Of a stretch of 64,000 nucleotides of DNA, positions 46,501 to 53,808 are shown one piece after another. How positions within the stretch are numbered: position 1 is the first letter of the stretch; every line of letters starts with the position of its first letter. The notes beneath the pieces were generated by a model, which searched no databases, was not told where the DNA came from, and was given only the letters and a program-made list of their open reading frames with translations. Source of the DNA: Lentisphaeraceae bacterium (GTDB lineage Bacteria > Verrucomicrobiota > Kiritimatiellia > RFP12 > DVOR01); assembly GCA_004555175.1 (NCBI GenBank), contig SFJE01000008.1, positions 1-64,000 of the forward strand, read 5' to 3'. Position numbers and translations under genes: made by a program.

Positions 46501-49500
46501 CCAGCCCTCGGCGTCGACTTCGCCGGCGCTGTAGGGGATGCGGTTGGCGGCGGTGAAGGCCACCGTAACGCCCGCGACCTCGCTCAGACCGGAGGTGTTC
46601 AGGCGGACCTGCTTCCAGGAGGCGACGAGCTCCTCCCCATCGCGCTTGGCGGGGATGACGACCAACTCGTCCCCCACTTCACCTTCGGGGTGCATCAGCA
46701 CCACCCAGGCGGGGTTGGAGAGCCAGTTGCCCTGACCATCAGCCGCATTGAGGGCATCATCACGGCCGCGGATGCGAAGCTTGTAGCCGAAGGGCGAGCC
46801 GGTGAGTTCGCAGGGCTTCTCGGTGGTCAGGCGACCATCGGAGCTGCCCAGACGGTAGGCGGCATCGCCGATGCCCCAGCCGGCGGCCGGAAGGTTATCG
46901 CCATCGGCGGCCACATTGGCCTGAGAGGTGGTGCTTTCGACGATGGCGCGGCCGGCATCGTCAGCGCCGACGTTGCGCAGAATCCAGCCATCGGGCACGC
47001 CATCGGAGTTGTAGTCGCCCAGCGCGTAGAGGTAGGGCGTTTCGGGGTTCTCGGCAAAGGCGGTGTACGCATCGCCGGGGAGATATTCGGCCACGAAGAC
47101 CGCTTCCAGGATGATGTCCTGCCACTGAGCACTCTCGGTTGCCTGGCCGCCGCCGGAGACGAAGGCGCGGTTGAGGGCCAAGGTGCTCTCATAGAGGTCA
47201 GTGGAGTTGGTGGGCAGAAGGGCTTCGTAATCGGTGTGGCGAGCGCCCCACTTATAGAAGAAGGAGTCGCGCACCGTGCTAATGGTGGTGTAGCCCGCGG
47301 GGGTGTTGGCACCGGCGGCGAAGGGAATGGCCTCGACCATCACCGTGGTATTCGAGCCGCTCTTAGCCTTGCCGGCCCAGGTGTAGTTCTTCCCGAAGCT
47401 CCAGGTGAAGCCGGTATCATCGGGCGTGGAGGTGTCGCCAGCCCAACGGACATAACCGGTGGCGGGGCGGGTCTCGTTCTTGATGGTGTAGAAGGTGAAA
47501 ATCTGCGAGGTGGTGAGGTTAAAGGTGCCCGCACGCGTATCCATCGCGGAGTTCGGATCGTAGACCGCGAAGTACCACGCAGGCGCGGCGGTGTCGGAAT
47601 AGACCTTGGAGAACTTCGCCGTTTCCAGCCCCTTGGCATTGCGCGACTTGCGGTTCGCCCCGCCATTGGCGAAGGAGCCGGTAGGGGCGCCATAGTCGCG
47701 TTCGAGTTCGGCGACCTTGGCCTCCCACGCCGTCTGCCCCATCAGGGCGACCATGCGATCCTCATCGGCGAAGAGGATAAACTCGGGATTGCCCTCGCCA
47801 AAGTCCATCTTGGCGACCAAGTAATCGGCGGTGGCATCGGTGAAGGTGAAGGAGAAGTTCAGCGCGATGCCGGTGGAGCCGCCGGTGGGGGCACTGTCAG
47901 AATTGATGACCGGCGCCACGTTGACCACATCGGGCTGGGCCATCACTTCGCAGATGTCCAGCGCATTGACATTGGAGCCATCGTTGCTGCAGCTCGCCGC
48001 GCTCAGGAGCAAGCCGCCGGCAGGCAAGGTCTTACTGATGGTGGTGCCGCCTTCGGTCCACTCAATGGCCGCACCGGAGAGGTACTCCTGCGGGAGATCG
48101 TTCATGCAGGCGATGTAGAAATCCACGCTCGCGGCATTGCTCGGGAGGGTAACCACCAGGGTGGAGGAGCCCATCGTGCCCGAGGCCGTCCGCTGCAAAC
48201 CAGCATATTCCTTGAGGGCAGCATGGACGCTGCGCCCGTCTCCGCCGGCGAAGACGGCAGTCTCGGGGATGAAGGTATTGTCGCTCGTCACCGGCGCAAT
48301 CTTGAAGTAGCGCGTGGTCGGCTCGGTCTTCTCCACCGAGAGGGTGTACTTGAGGATGTAGTCGGCGGGGAGGCTGCCCTGGACATACTCCTTGCCGAGC
48401 GAACCGGTGTCGCCAACGGTGAGGCTGATCTTGGCGCGCTTGCGCGAAGAGGTAACCTTCAAATAGAAGGGCTCATCAACGGCCTGATTGCCCACCGCTT
48501 CAAGTTGCGGCACGCAGATGCGGTAGTAGGTGTCGCCGCCAGTGGCATTTTCCTTGATCGAGAGGGTGAGAGCGTAGTCGGTGGCGCTCTGCGGATCGAG
48601 CGGCACATAGTAGCGATTGGGCACGCACGAGGCACCATTCTGCGCAGAGATCATCTCCACGCTGGCATAGACCGTGCCATAGCCACCCAAATTGCTCTTG
48701 GAGATGGTGACCGAGACAGCGGGGTCGCCGGCGGCAATCTTGAGTTCACCGCCACGGACGGAGTGCCCCGCGAGCGCTTGGTACTTTGCCCCCAGTTTGG
48801 CAGCCTCCGGAAGGGGGATGTTGCCATCGGCCGAGCGCGTCATCTCATAGCTCTCGACGGTGTAGCCCGAAGCCGGCGCCTCAATGACGGGCGAAGCCTG
48901 CAACTCGAACTCCTGCGAGGCGAAGAGGGTGGCAGTCTCCGTAGCGTCGCGGCGGACACCATAGCAGAGGCGGACCTGCGTGCCAGCAGCCACGGAGGCC
49001 GGGATGTTGACGAAGAAGGTCTGCGCGTTGAAGGCAGTTGCCGTGGTCTTCGTGGGACCATTGAACTTGGCGGCATAAGCGGTGGAGAAGGCATCGGCGA
49101 GAGGCGTGGTGTCGTCGAAGACGCCAGCCTTGATTTCGGTATTGTCGGGATTCAACGCCGTGACGCCGGCAGGGACGTACTTCCAGGTGTTAGTGGCATC
49201 CTTGGCTTCGACCCAGAGGTAGCACTTGGAGGCCAAGGTGGTGGTCTGGAAGGCGGCGGCGGGCGCCCCGTCGCGGGTGGAGATCATCACCGGAGTGAGG
49301 CCCTGATAGAGCGAGCCGTAGCTCAAATCCTGATCATTCTCCACCAGCGCCCCGTCCTGAAAAGAGGCACCCACGGAGAAGAGGTAACCACTGACCGTCC
49401 ACGGGCGGGTGGTGTTCTCGGCCGTGAGGTCGGCCGTGCTGGCCTTGGTGAGGGTTTGGGCGGTGAGGCCGGCAATCTGCTGACCGGCGACCGTATTCAG

Positions 49501-50058
49501 ATGACCCGTCACGCGGATTGCCGCGAGGGTGCCGCCGAAGATCGGCTCGCCATCGGCCGAGCCATCCACCGTTGACCAGGTGAGCAGATTGGTCATATCG
49601 CCCGGACGGACCTCGTAGGCAAAGCGTAGCGTCGCCGCGTCAGAGCCCTGGCCAATGTAATAGGCCACGGCCGTCTCGGTCTCAACGCTCTTCGCTTCCC
49701 CGGTGGCCAACTCCGTGTTAGCAATCCCATTCTTCGTGCTCTGGCCGCGCAACGGAATCGAGAGCTCCAAATAGGGGCGGTCGATCGCGCCGGCAGCGGC
49801 CGCGTCGAAGTTATTGGAGCCGAAGGTGAACGCGGTGCCCACATCCTTCAACTTTACGTCGAAGTAGACCGTATCCCCCGGACCCAGCGCACGCGCACCG
49901 GGTTGTGCGGCGGCATTTTTGCTGACGCGCTTGGTAATCGCTTCAATCCGCACGTCCGACTGCAAATAAGAGTCGAGCTCTGCGGCATACGCATGACCCA
50001 CGCAGAAGACGCTCAGGACTGCGCCTACTGCCAGAAGGAATGTCTGCTTCAGTTTCAT
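37549..50058 (-). CDS. Giant secreted protein with DxDxDG calcium-type repeats and a LamG domain
   Basis: A 4169-residue protein with a signal peptide (MKLKQTFLLAVGAVLSVFC... cleaved near AYA). At least 14 acidic repeats of the thrombospondin type 3/dockerin kind are spread over residues ~1010-3950 (for example DPDGDGLMNAEEFAIGTNP, DTDGDGMPDGWEYCYGK, DSDGDGLLNFEEAVNPS, DTDGDGIGDMTELSS). A LamG/concanavalin-like domain lies at ~2490-2710 (TLECWVKPDADNGDETI, GEWNHVAVVYDGS, GFIDEVRIWNGA). Many beta-sandwich-like modules fill the rest. The C-terminus has no obvious anchor. Likely a surface or extracellular adhesin or glycan-binding protein. It follows a lipoprotein gene by 41 nt. The ATG at 50058 is favoured by the signal peptide and GAGG upstream. 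Confidence 0.88.
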   Translation of the reverse strand: MKLKQTFLLAVGAVLSVFCVGHAYAAELDSYLQSDVRIEAITKRVSKNAAAQPGARALGPGDTVYFDVKLKDVGTAFTFGSNNFDAAAAGAIDRPYLELSIPLRGQSTKNGIANTELATGEAKSVETETAVAYYIGQGSDAATLRFAYEVRPGDMTNLLTWSTVDGSADGEPIFGGTLAAIRVTGHLNTVAGQQIAGLTAQTLTKASTADLTAENTTRPWTVSGYLFSVGASFQDGALVENDQDLSYGSLYQGLTPVMISTRDGAPAAAFQTTTLASKCYLWVEAKDATNTWKYVPAGVTALNPDNTEIKAGVFDDTTPLADAFSTAYAAKFNGPTKTTATAFNAQTFFVNIPASVAAGTQVRLCYGVRRDATETATLFASQEFELQASPVIEAPASGYTVESYEMTRSADGNIPLPEAAKLGAKYQALAGHSVRGGELKIAAGDPAVSVTISKSNLGGYGTVYASVEMISAQNGASCVPNRYYVPLDPQSATDYALTLSIKENATGGDTYYRICVPQLEAVGNQAVDEPFYLKVTSSRKRAKISLTVGDTGSLGKEYVQGSLPADYILKYTLSVEKTEPTTRYFKIAPVTSDNTFIPETAVFAGGDGRSVHAALKEYAGLQRTASGTMGSSTLVVTLPSNAASVDFYIACMNDLPQEYLSGAAIEWTEGGTTISKTLPAGGLLLSAASCSNDGSNVNALDICEVMAQPDVVNVAPVINSDSAPTGGSTGIALNFSFTFTDATADYLVAKMDFGEGNPEFILFADEDRMVALMGQTAWEAKVAELERDYGAPTGSFANGGANRKSRNAKGLETAKFSKVYSDTAAPAWYFAVYDPNSAMDTRAGTFNLTTSQIFTFYTIKNETRPATGYVRWAGDTSTPDDTGFTWSFGKNYTWAGKAKSGSNTTVMVEAIPFAAGANTPAGYTTISTVRDSFFYKWGARHTDYEALLPTNSTDLYESTLALNRAFVSGGGQATESAQWQDIILEAVFVAEYLPGDAYTAFAENPETPYLYALGDYNSDGVPDGWILRNVGADDAGRAIVESTTSQANVAADGDNLPAAGWGIGDAAYRLGSSDGRLTTEKPCELTGSPFGYKLRIRGRDDALNAADGQGNWLSNPAWVVLMHPEGEVGDELVVIPAKRDGEELVASWKQVRLNTSGLSEVAGVTVAFTAANRIPYSAGEVDAEGWAPVIDEAGNPIKAGSEGYVLSNVMVQTNARDDNYECFRYTYTKWAIDDTLKSTENGALFPFATVAETTAAMAGKVDEYTGTEVEGTYFFVDARVPNGLLIDEPFYVDRLTDGALDPRKTSWLERFNGLGADQDGDGIKNGAEYYFWYYASRIAWASVYANDDGIQVNEALWPAIDLRNRVVSDENPLAANRDVDFATNERFTMGRRYRTSYDPDAADKAYFTFDENDRLVPHADASFGKGNYWEPMPAADVLAAFNPYASSATADPDGDGLMNAEEFAIGTNPIDCDTDNDWMLDGWEVRADLDPLNLNGKNDASLNPDNDFFARAIVKPYATFHHLFKATVAVPDPNDPTGPTANSPFTTPVNAAYYYDYEANGFYLLSDDLASSASVTLSRDAELIAWADGKDYVTAWENAEPLVAEMPAQPRIIRDFDVYKAFGFNFRTAWIDSMVYASAINNKVSAFGNAVNTISFSNREEFNYYVKSGQYIDPKNADTNGDGCPDGWEAYVGLRPYTISGTQDGAVDWDLDGLTAAEEFQCRASHLSGTSVAWPDSLQNITKYDTTWVNKVFPTDPWNPDTDFDGIWDGKEGDSAYTYSPSDGSIKGGGCDPTNMDTDGDGMPDGWEYCYGKVATTTTTNEEGETVTTTTTASILGPDPTDPNDYDYDYDRDGLTQYQEYFTGLLRQNRYDLGPNAARIYKDFGGELTTHSGKTCWKTIPSVYSATVDLLNPVEVPSADYQYIAATTDGSVYETFTINPLIQALATTAPAAQRLRATSTDDLENKTFAPAITDAYNRLWAASIIFPSDLQLEDYGLNPEPEEDASEETQKAYDAVNALRSDIDALDAAWMRALAASDETPSNPLFTALTDEPSANTISQIYALIARIDTDFATLEALGDAPQPVIKALVTGDSKTLWTARKAQIYKALDDAFNAPGDPIYAAMATRSGDSGATYTYAPAATTLPAAEDSEYEEAVAAATSPLIQELYRAATRGYVGGVVADENDDSVYLAPLGIHMPMRTVANRKDLGTTVFLGLPIATEATLGAQWPSISVGGNAPFLTTSPLVADSDMDGMDDYWEVFHGINPTLGDYASEVISNDSDSNYSVDRLGTIYSTLVAPPRKANANVVYSTLAPSFLNPFGNEPFEVGRVTGYDYYSYPWLAGVPFADSDGDGLLNFEEAVNPSASNPAHYGTDPSPLWMTDPDNPNSFVSRFYNLLNVNNGANITFDGLTLDADAMRASDFLTLMPFTFVAHGGDAAPLSAVTSVLPYEINEGYDTDGDGIGDMTELSSSTIYRGDPQTLRTPDRQQAAYFGGKGVMQSHITTQFGPMALTTFTLECWVKPDADNGDETILIDRPWRFNEGAENLGDIRHNFVLGLRKEGGLFKPFAYYTGAGTTADVGLAPQVSPTVTCGEGIKAGEWNHVAVVYDGSRLSIVLNGVENAAVSSSLIPANGVLSLKNDGLDDVQRFTYRNAPLLIGAEPKFETAAAGRTPQWVPDLGDADSDVEFADIYKNAYKGFIDEVRIWNGARTVNQINEKRRSGFTQAELLAFRLAAFNARYTGGGYYENDVPVYPVAIYTFNDLLAGARIPANDATNTPATAANAPWERYPGEKLVGGDDTPGSFTYRRKGFLATKGGNNPLIDQDTLPEETELFTSFYTLTAPKNLRSKCYNTAAAGAEPQSEFVPMAHNTIDHLPVADVERATAQNYLVETLTNGSPSLTMPSGAVENLKTVDSVYWTPYAAGREVETEQTYNVKTTGNPYGYRYLGVQTFDVEAYTVRSAFTTRYAGDLLIYGDAFAKYDFESWDNSPSTDPSAGSGDGTGTGGAASRPSGSDWFDYASGSDANLTDKQLSNGGAWLEENIAVGQTKDSDSDRMPNWWENYYGLDPEDPTGSNGPHGDDDGDFLTNYAEYLAKADPTKYSTVGNGVPDFHAPIWFRRGRPTFGLLYTDNDFMEDHWEAVNRSNLMNVDTYDAQGDADGDGWSNWAEARANFKSGRHSTDPNKVSSVSKSGEVIFEMPTPALRLTVDYFGSQDAYTNATENAKILVHAYTAKNNNSAPDATFKLPLSTSAAASGEGGSLSQTLNYWNRGILEGYLHMGNVVPGSVNFVYKRAMKSSSGNAEEKEVSFTFSDDETGSLVYTQKLGTFLNGKYSTVTVSQKVGTVDYDTGKFSVDFTDETFWTDNVYTVTNSGTTTTDGGSTVENYTFYDRTEFLGTVSYNYAIIPGTSNTFTLVKPDSGYLKEGANNFFVFADLDGNGEWNDGEPAGVPDQHNVDIGFDLVNKPLHVALTTKAPAGSVRLDVKSILGVLITEDNTNDAVTGDNSSITNPTTKQPLNPSLFNTGLDYYLVLTEFENVATGTPTTNPGSVVYKTLYNTKKPYLTEDEIFGYNASGLPGTDASNQKAASYKVYLLPSTVDQGDSSTWMNYNIAVVTNHFSALDAASTKLVSPIGGAVRGNTELTFEWLSNVQVPTFTLKITKVEDALGKSANTVVYEKQVRGVTPCAVAKGADGSLVEQFTYRYQLPRGLGELNAAGNTVFGDGLYNYTLSLNPYNGSAHVLNGSFRIQLTDSGDPDLREVAAAEKDTSWNTQDSFYVRAKIRYTGVLKDDGDFGGRRLMIEAHYSGSFNGDPVASTSDILAYDKVAADGSYADTETLADGTTSPVVKNLRNRCVRMVRDRFYPDGATAENAKFFGTRFDAEVRGLPTADPVYLVAYFDLNGNGKRDAWEPWGYATQGLDATSGFYFDPLAVKPVNNGRDYQVEFYIQDVDTDNDKLADSWEWVSAGKPTAAFDTWCGTFTGTLANHNGTPRASDIWTVNSTGSLSLTAYGAQLYGLKATSVPDANGAVRVEGLPEDLSTAQELMEMMDPDVALKLTAEGYTSYGLTVKSITTSGDAVTLAWDVTAALGVEDGATYDLTQVFADNSATTAVYAVYGKATLGDEAWTKLGEVKVANLTDPAIELSADQIQIDGQPASFFRVILSAKTAETTLAD

Positions 50059-50099
50059 AGTCTCTAACCTCACGTAAAGGGGGAGGGAAATCAAGCGGT

Positions 50100-50789
50100 T
50101 TACTCTTGGGATTTAGAAGGTAGGACGGGCACGCCCGTCGTTTTAGAAAGGACTTCAACCGTTGGCACCTCCAACGGCTTGACAGGGGGTTCCACTGCCG
50201 CCGAAGCGGCCGGACGTTGCGCCGGTGCGGTCGGCTGAATCGCCCCCCGCACCGGGAGCCCGGCGGCCTGGGCTGCAGCATCGGCCTCGGCCTTCATCGC
50301 CTTGTAGGCCTCGATATTGGCCAACATGCGCTGACGAATCATCGCCTGATTGGCCTGGCGCTTGGCCTCAACGGCCTCCGCGGCCGACTGTTGCGCCGCC
50401 AGGAGCTCCTGGTAATAGGCCTTCTTGGAAAGCTGATCGGCAATCATCGCCTCCGAGGGCGCCTTGCCCAACTTCTCGGTCATTGCCTTGACGACTTGTG
50501 CGCGGAAGCTCTCACACGCCTGTTTTGCCGCAGCGGCCTCACGCTGAAGCGCGTTCATCTCCTGGGCCGCGGCATCGATTTTTGCAAGATATTCTTTGTC
50601 TTGCGCGCGCTCCTGCGTAGAAGCTGCGCCGGGATAACCCTCCGGGAAGCGCGCATCGAGCTGCGCATAAGGATCGGCCGCCGCCGGTGTTTCATCCTTC
50701 CCGCATCCTGCAAAAATCACACAACTACAAAGCATTATGCCGCAGAGGGCAAGGCTCACTTCCCTCTGCAGAAGGCTCCACTTCTGCAT
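50100..50789 (-). CDS. Coiled-coil lipoprotein
   Basis: A 229-residue protein. The start MQKWSLLQREVSLALCGIML leads to the lipobox VIFAGC (Cys30). The region after residue 55 is a long Ala/Glu/Lys/Gln helix typical of a coiled coil (AAQEMNALQREAAAAKQACE, AAEAVEAKRQANQAMIRQRM), followed by a Pro/Ala-rich tail. No family recognised. AGAGGA precedes the ATG at 50789. It sits 41 nt upstream of the giant gene and may help that protein's export or anchoring; this is inference from position. Confidence 0.72.
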   Translation of the reverse strand: MQKWSLLQREVSLALCGIMLCSCVIFAGCGKDETPAAADPYAQLDARFPEGYPGAASTQERAQDKEYLAKIDAAAQEMNALQREAAAAKQACESFRAQVVKAMTEKLGKAPSEAMIADQLSKKAYYQELLAAQQSAAEAVEAKRQANQAMIRQRMLANIEAYKAMKAEADAAAQAAGLPVRGAIQPTAPAQRPAASAAVEPPVKPLEVPTVEVLSKTTGVPVLPSKSQE

Positions 50790-50876
50790 AAACATCCTCT
50801 TTGCTAACTCAAGCATACGTCGATAAACTACCACATCCGCCCCCCGCGCGCAAGCGCTTTTTGCCCCACCCTCGCC

Positions 50877-50919
50877 CCGGATTTCCCAGCGAATCCGGAG
50901 CTTCCGGAGAGACCGGAGC
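50877..50919. repeat. Nine-base tandem repeat, degenerate CCGGA type
   Basis: CCGGATTTC, CCAGCGAAT, CCGGAGCTT, CCGGAGAGA, CCGGAGCAC repeat every 9 bases, between murJ and the lipoprotein gene. Confidence 0.65.
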
Positions 50920-50935
50920 ACGGCCACAGCGCATT

Positions 50936-52492
50936 TCACCGTCGCCGGAAGCGACGCTCAAAACGCGCGAGCGCGGTGCGGGCTGTCTGCGGCAGGAGCG
51001 CCAAGCAGGCGAGGGCGTAGGCCGCCGCGCCCAGCGCGATGAGCAGCGGCAGACGCAGGAGGAGCGGCCAGGCGGGGAGGAGGCGATCGGCTGCCACGAG
51101 GAGCGCAGCCATCGCGGCGACGGCCACGGCCACGCGCGGCGCTTCACGCAGGAGGGGGGCAAAGTTGGGCCGGAAGGTGCCGCGCCGGCGCAAGAGGTGG
51201 AGGAGGATGAGGGTGTTGAGGAGCGAGGAGAGGACCGTCGAGGCGGCGATGCCGGCGTGGCGCCAGCCCTCGGGGAGGAGGAGGACGGAGAGGACGTTGC
51301 AGGTCACGTTGGCGAGGATGCACCAGGAGGCGACCTTGACCGGCGTGCGCAGGTCCTTTTGCGCGTAGAAGAGCGGGACGATGACCTTGTTGGCCGAGAA
51401 GATGAGCAGCCCGGGGGCGTAGGCGAGGATGGCGCGGGCAGTCCAGAGGGTCGATTGGGCCGTGAAGGCGCCGCGTTGATAGATGAGCGCGACAGTGGGC
51501 TCGGCTAGGAGCATCAGCCCCAGGGTCATCGGCGCCATTAAGAAGAGGAGATTGCGCAGCGCCTGGCAGAGGGTCTCGCTGGCTTGGTCGTGCGCGCCCT
51601 CGGCGAATTGGCGCGAGTAGGTGGGCAGGAGGACGGTGGCAAAGGCCGTGCCAAAGAGTCCTAGGGGCAAGTAGATGATGCGGTCGGCATACTCCAGCGC
51701 CGAGGGCGCCCAGCTGGCGCCATAGAAGGCCAACCACCCATCCAGGCAGATATTGATTTGCGCCAAGGCAATGCCGAGCGAGGCCGGGCCCATCTGCAGG
51801 AGCACGCGCCGGACGTAAGGCGAGGCACGCCAGCCGCGCAAGGTCGGCCGCAACACGTAGCCCACGCGCCGCAGCTCGGGCAACTGGAAGAGCACCTGCG
51901 CCACCCCGGCGAGCAGAATGCCCCAACTCACCGCGCCAATGCGCCAATAGCCCTCGGCCGGCAGGAAGGGGCAGACCCCCACCAACGCCGCAATCCACAC
52001 CACATTGAGCACCACTGGCGTCAACGCCGGAATGGCAAAGCGCTCATGCACCTGCAGCATTGCCGAGAGAATCGCCGCCACACAGATGAGCACCGCATAG
52101 GGCAACATAATGCGCATGAGCGGCATCGCCTCCGTCCAGCGCGACGCTTCGCCGCAGAGCCGCTCCACCCCAAAAGTCGCCGCAATCCCAACGCCCACCA
52201 GCAGCCCCAGCGCGCAGATGAGCAAGCCCAGGATGCGCGAAGCGAAGCGCTGCGCCCGCGCACGCCCCTCCGTCCGCTCAATCTCCGTAAAGATCGGGAT
52301 AAACGCCGCCCCCAACGCCCCCTCGCCAAAGAGCCGCCGGAAGAGATTGGGCACGCGAAAGGCAATCACAAAGGCGCTCTGCAGCGTACTCGTGCCAAAG
52401 AAGTGCGCCATCACCACCTCCCGCACCAACCCAAAGACCCGGCTCACCCCCGTCATCGCACTCACCACCCCAACCTTACCCAATAACTTCAT
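50936..52492 (-). CDS. murJ: Lipid II flippase MurJ (MviN)
   Basis: MurJ flips the peptidoglycan precursor lipid II across the inner membrane. The 518-residue protein has about 14 hydrophobic segments and the family start SAMTGVSRVFGLVREVVMAH, then AFRVPNLFRRLFGEGALGAAFIP. The conserved central Arg/Asp/Glu-bearing helices are present. The ATG overlaps the stop of the RAYT-like gene (ATGA), so translation is coupled to it. Confidence 0.96.
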   Translation of the reverse strand: MKLLGKVGVVSAMTGVSRVFGLVREVVMAHFFGTSTLQSAFVIAFRVPNLFRRLFGEGALGAAFIPIFTEIERTEGRARAQRFASRILGLLICALGLLVGVGIAATFGVERLCGEASRWTEAMPLMRIMLPYAVLICVAAILSAMLQVHERFAIPALTPVVLNVVWIAALVGVCPFLPAEGYWRIGAVSWGILLAGVAQVLFQLPELRRVGYVLRPTLRGWRASPYVRRVLLQMGPASLGIALAQINICLDGWLAFYGASWAPSALEYADRIIYLPLGLFGTAFATVLLPTYSRQFAEGAHDQASETLCQALRNLLFLMAPMTLGLMLLAEPTVALIYQRGAFTAQSTLWTARAILAYAPGLLIFSANKVIVPLFYAQKDLRTPVKVASWCILANVTCNVLSVLLLPEGWRHAGIAASTVLSSLLNTLILLHLLRRRGTFRPNFAPLLREAPRVAVAVAAMAALLVAADRLLPAWPLLLRLPLLIALGAAAYALACLALLPQTARTALARFERRFRRR

Positions 52493-53808
52493 ACGCCTTC
52501 CTCCTGCCTCACCAGAGCCGCCGCCCTAGCGAGGCTGTCAATCTCGCGCGGCTGTTGCCCATGATAGTTCACCGCTGCCGCGCCCTCGCCAGCCAGCCAC
52601 TGCGCCAAGCGATTGAGCGCCACTGCATCTTGGCGGGTCATTGCTTTAGCGGCCGGCTGGTACGGCCAAGCGGCCGGCGCAAGCATCAACAATCGCCCGG
52701 CACAACAGGCCTCGAAGGCGCGGCCGGCGGGCTTGTTCAGTTCACTGAAGCCGCAATTGTGTAGGGTAATCAGCGAATAACCAGCCTGTAAGGCCTCGTA
52801 GGCAATCTGCCGCTCTCCATCACTGATGCAGGGCGAGAGCAGAACGACCCCGGCGCGCGCGGCCTGCAACCACGCCGCACGCTGTTCGGCAAAAAGCGAC
52901 GAAGCAAAGACCGCCACGCGCGACCCATCGGCGCGGCGACGGATGTGGCCCACGCCATCGCGCCGATAGATAAAATCGCGCCGCGACACTTGCACCTGGA
53001 CGAGCGGCCGCTGAAGCAGAAAGCGATTACCCAAGGCCATAAAGTGCGCCGTCTCCCCGGTGCTCAGCGGAACGGCCAGTTGATGGACCACGCGGAAGAG
53101 GGCGGGATGGGCGCGCTTGAGGGCCAACCGGCGCGGGTTGTCGAGCAAGTAAGCCCGCTCAGTGCGATAACGTGCGCGGGTCCAGAGGATGGCATCATGG
53201 AAGCCGGGGGACCAAAGGCTCCCTCCGGCGAGCAAGCTCGCCGGCACGCCGGGGGGTGCCGCCGTTGGCGGACACCAACCGCCCCCCTCGCCTCCGGCGG
53301 GGGAATGCCCCGCACCAGGCCCGGCGGCGGAAAGCGTGACACTGGGGGTGGCGGGGAGAAGCGTTGCGGAGGGTGTGGGGGTCAGCGGTGTGCAGGGCGC
53401 AGCATGGTGTCCGCCGGAGGCGGCACCCCCCGGCGTGCTCGCGAGCTTGCTCGCGAGGGTCCGTGCCATCGCGGTGGTGCGGGCCTTAAAGCTGCCGATA
53501 ATCTGCCCCAAAGGGTGCTGCTGCGGCGTTCGGACCCGCAGAATGCCGTGCAGATGTTCTGGCATTAATTGGAGTTCGCGCGGCTCTACCCCGGGCCACG
53601 CTTCGGCCAGGGCCTGCCATTGCGCTTGCACACACCGCCCCAGCGGCGAGGGCTCTAGGCGCGCCTCTACGTCTGTACCGACCACCTCGCCTAGCCAGGG
53701 GCGGGTGCGGTCAGCGAGCGTCAGCGTCACCATATAGGTGCCGGGTTGCCGATAATCCCAGTTTTCGGCCCGGCGCGCCATTGAGGCCTTCGTCTCACAG
53801 CGCGGCAT
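52489..53808 (-). CDS. REP-associated tyrosine transposase-like (RAYT) protein with C-terminal Rossmann-like domain
   Basis: The 439-residue protein starts with an IS200/RAYT HUH-type domain: YMVTLTLADRTRPWLGE, the H-x-H site LMPEHLHGIL (residues 81-90), GQIIGSFKARTTAMA, then LWSPGFHDAIL and the tyrosine helix RAYLLDNPRRL. The domain is interrupted at residues ~116-196 by a Pro/Gly/Ala-rich insert encoded by a 240-bp palindromic element. After ~225, a second domain (GVVLLSPCISDGERQIAYEA, LHNCGFSELNKPAGRAFEAC, RLLMLAPAAWPY) looks like a DprA/Rossmann-type fold, as in fused RAYT proteins I recall from Bacteroidota. It overlaps lpxK by 1 nt and murJ by 4 nt, so it appears domesticated in the operon. 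Confidence 0.72.
   Translation of the reverse strand: MPRCETKASMARRAENWDYRQPGTYMVTLTLADRTRPWLGEVVGTDVEARLEPSPLGRCVQAQWQALAEAWPGVEPRELQLMPEHLHGILRVRTPQQHPLGQIIGSFKARTTAMARTLASKLASTPGGAASGGHHAAPCTPLTPTPSATLLPATPSVTLSAAGPGAGHSPAGGEGGGWCPPTAAPPGVPASLLAGGSLWSPGFHDAILWTRARYRTERAYLLDNPRRLALKRAHPALFRVVHQLAVPLSTGETAHFMALGNRFLLQRPLVQVQVSRRDFIYRRDGVGHIRRRADGSRVAVFASSLFAEQRAAWLQAARAGVVLLSPCISDGERQIAYEALQAGYSLITLHNCGFSELNKPAGRAFEACCAGRLLMLAPAAWPYQPAAKAMTRQDAVALNRLAQWLAGEGAAAVNYHGQQPREIDSLARAAALVRQEEGV
53221..53460. mobile_element. 240-bp element with ~55-bp terminal inverted repeats inside the RAYT gene
   Basis: The left end (53224-53279) contains GAGCAAGCTCGCCGGCACGC and then CGGGGGGTGCCGCC; the right end (53405-53459) is its complement with roughly 85% identity. 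The element is 80 codons long and stays in frame, so the host protein remains open. It carries no gene of its own, like a MITE or a REP-type composite. Confidence 0.8.
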
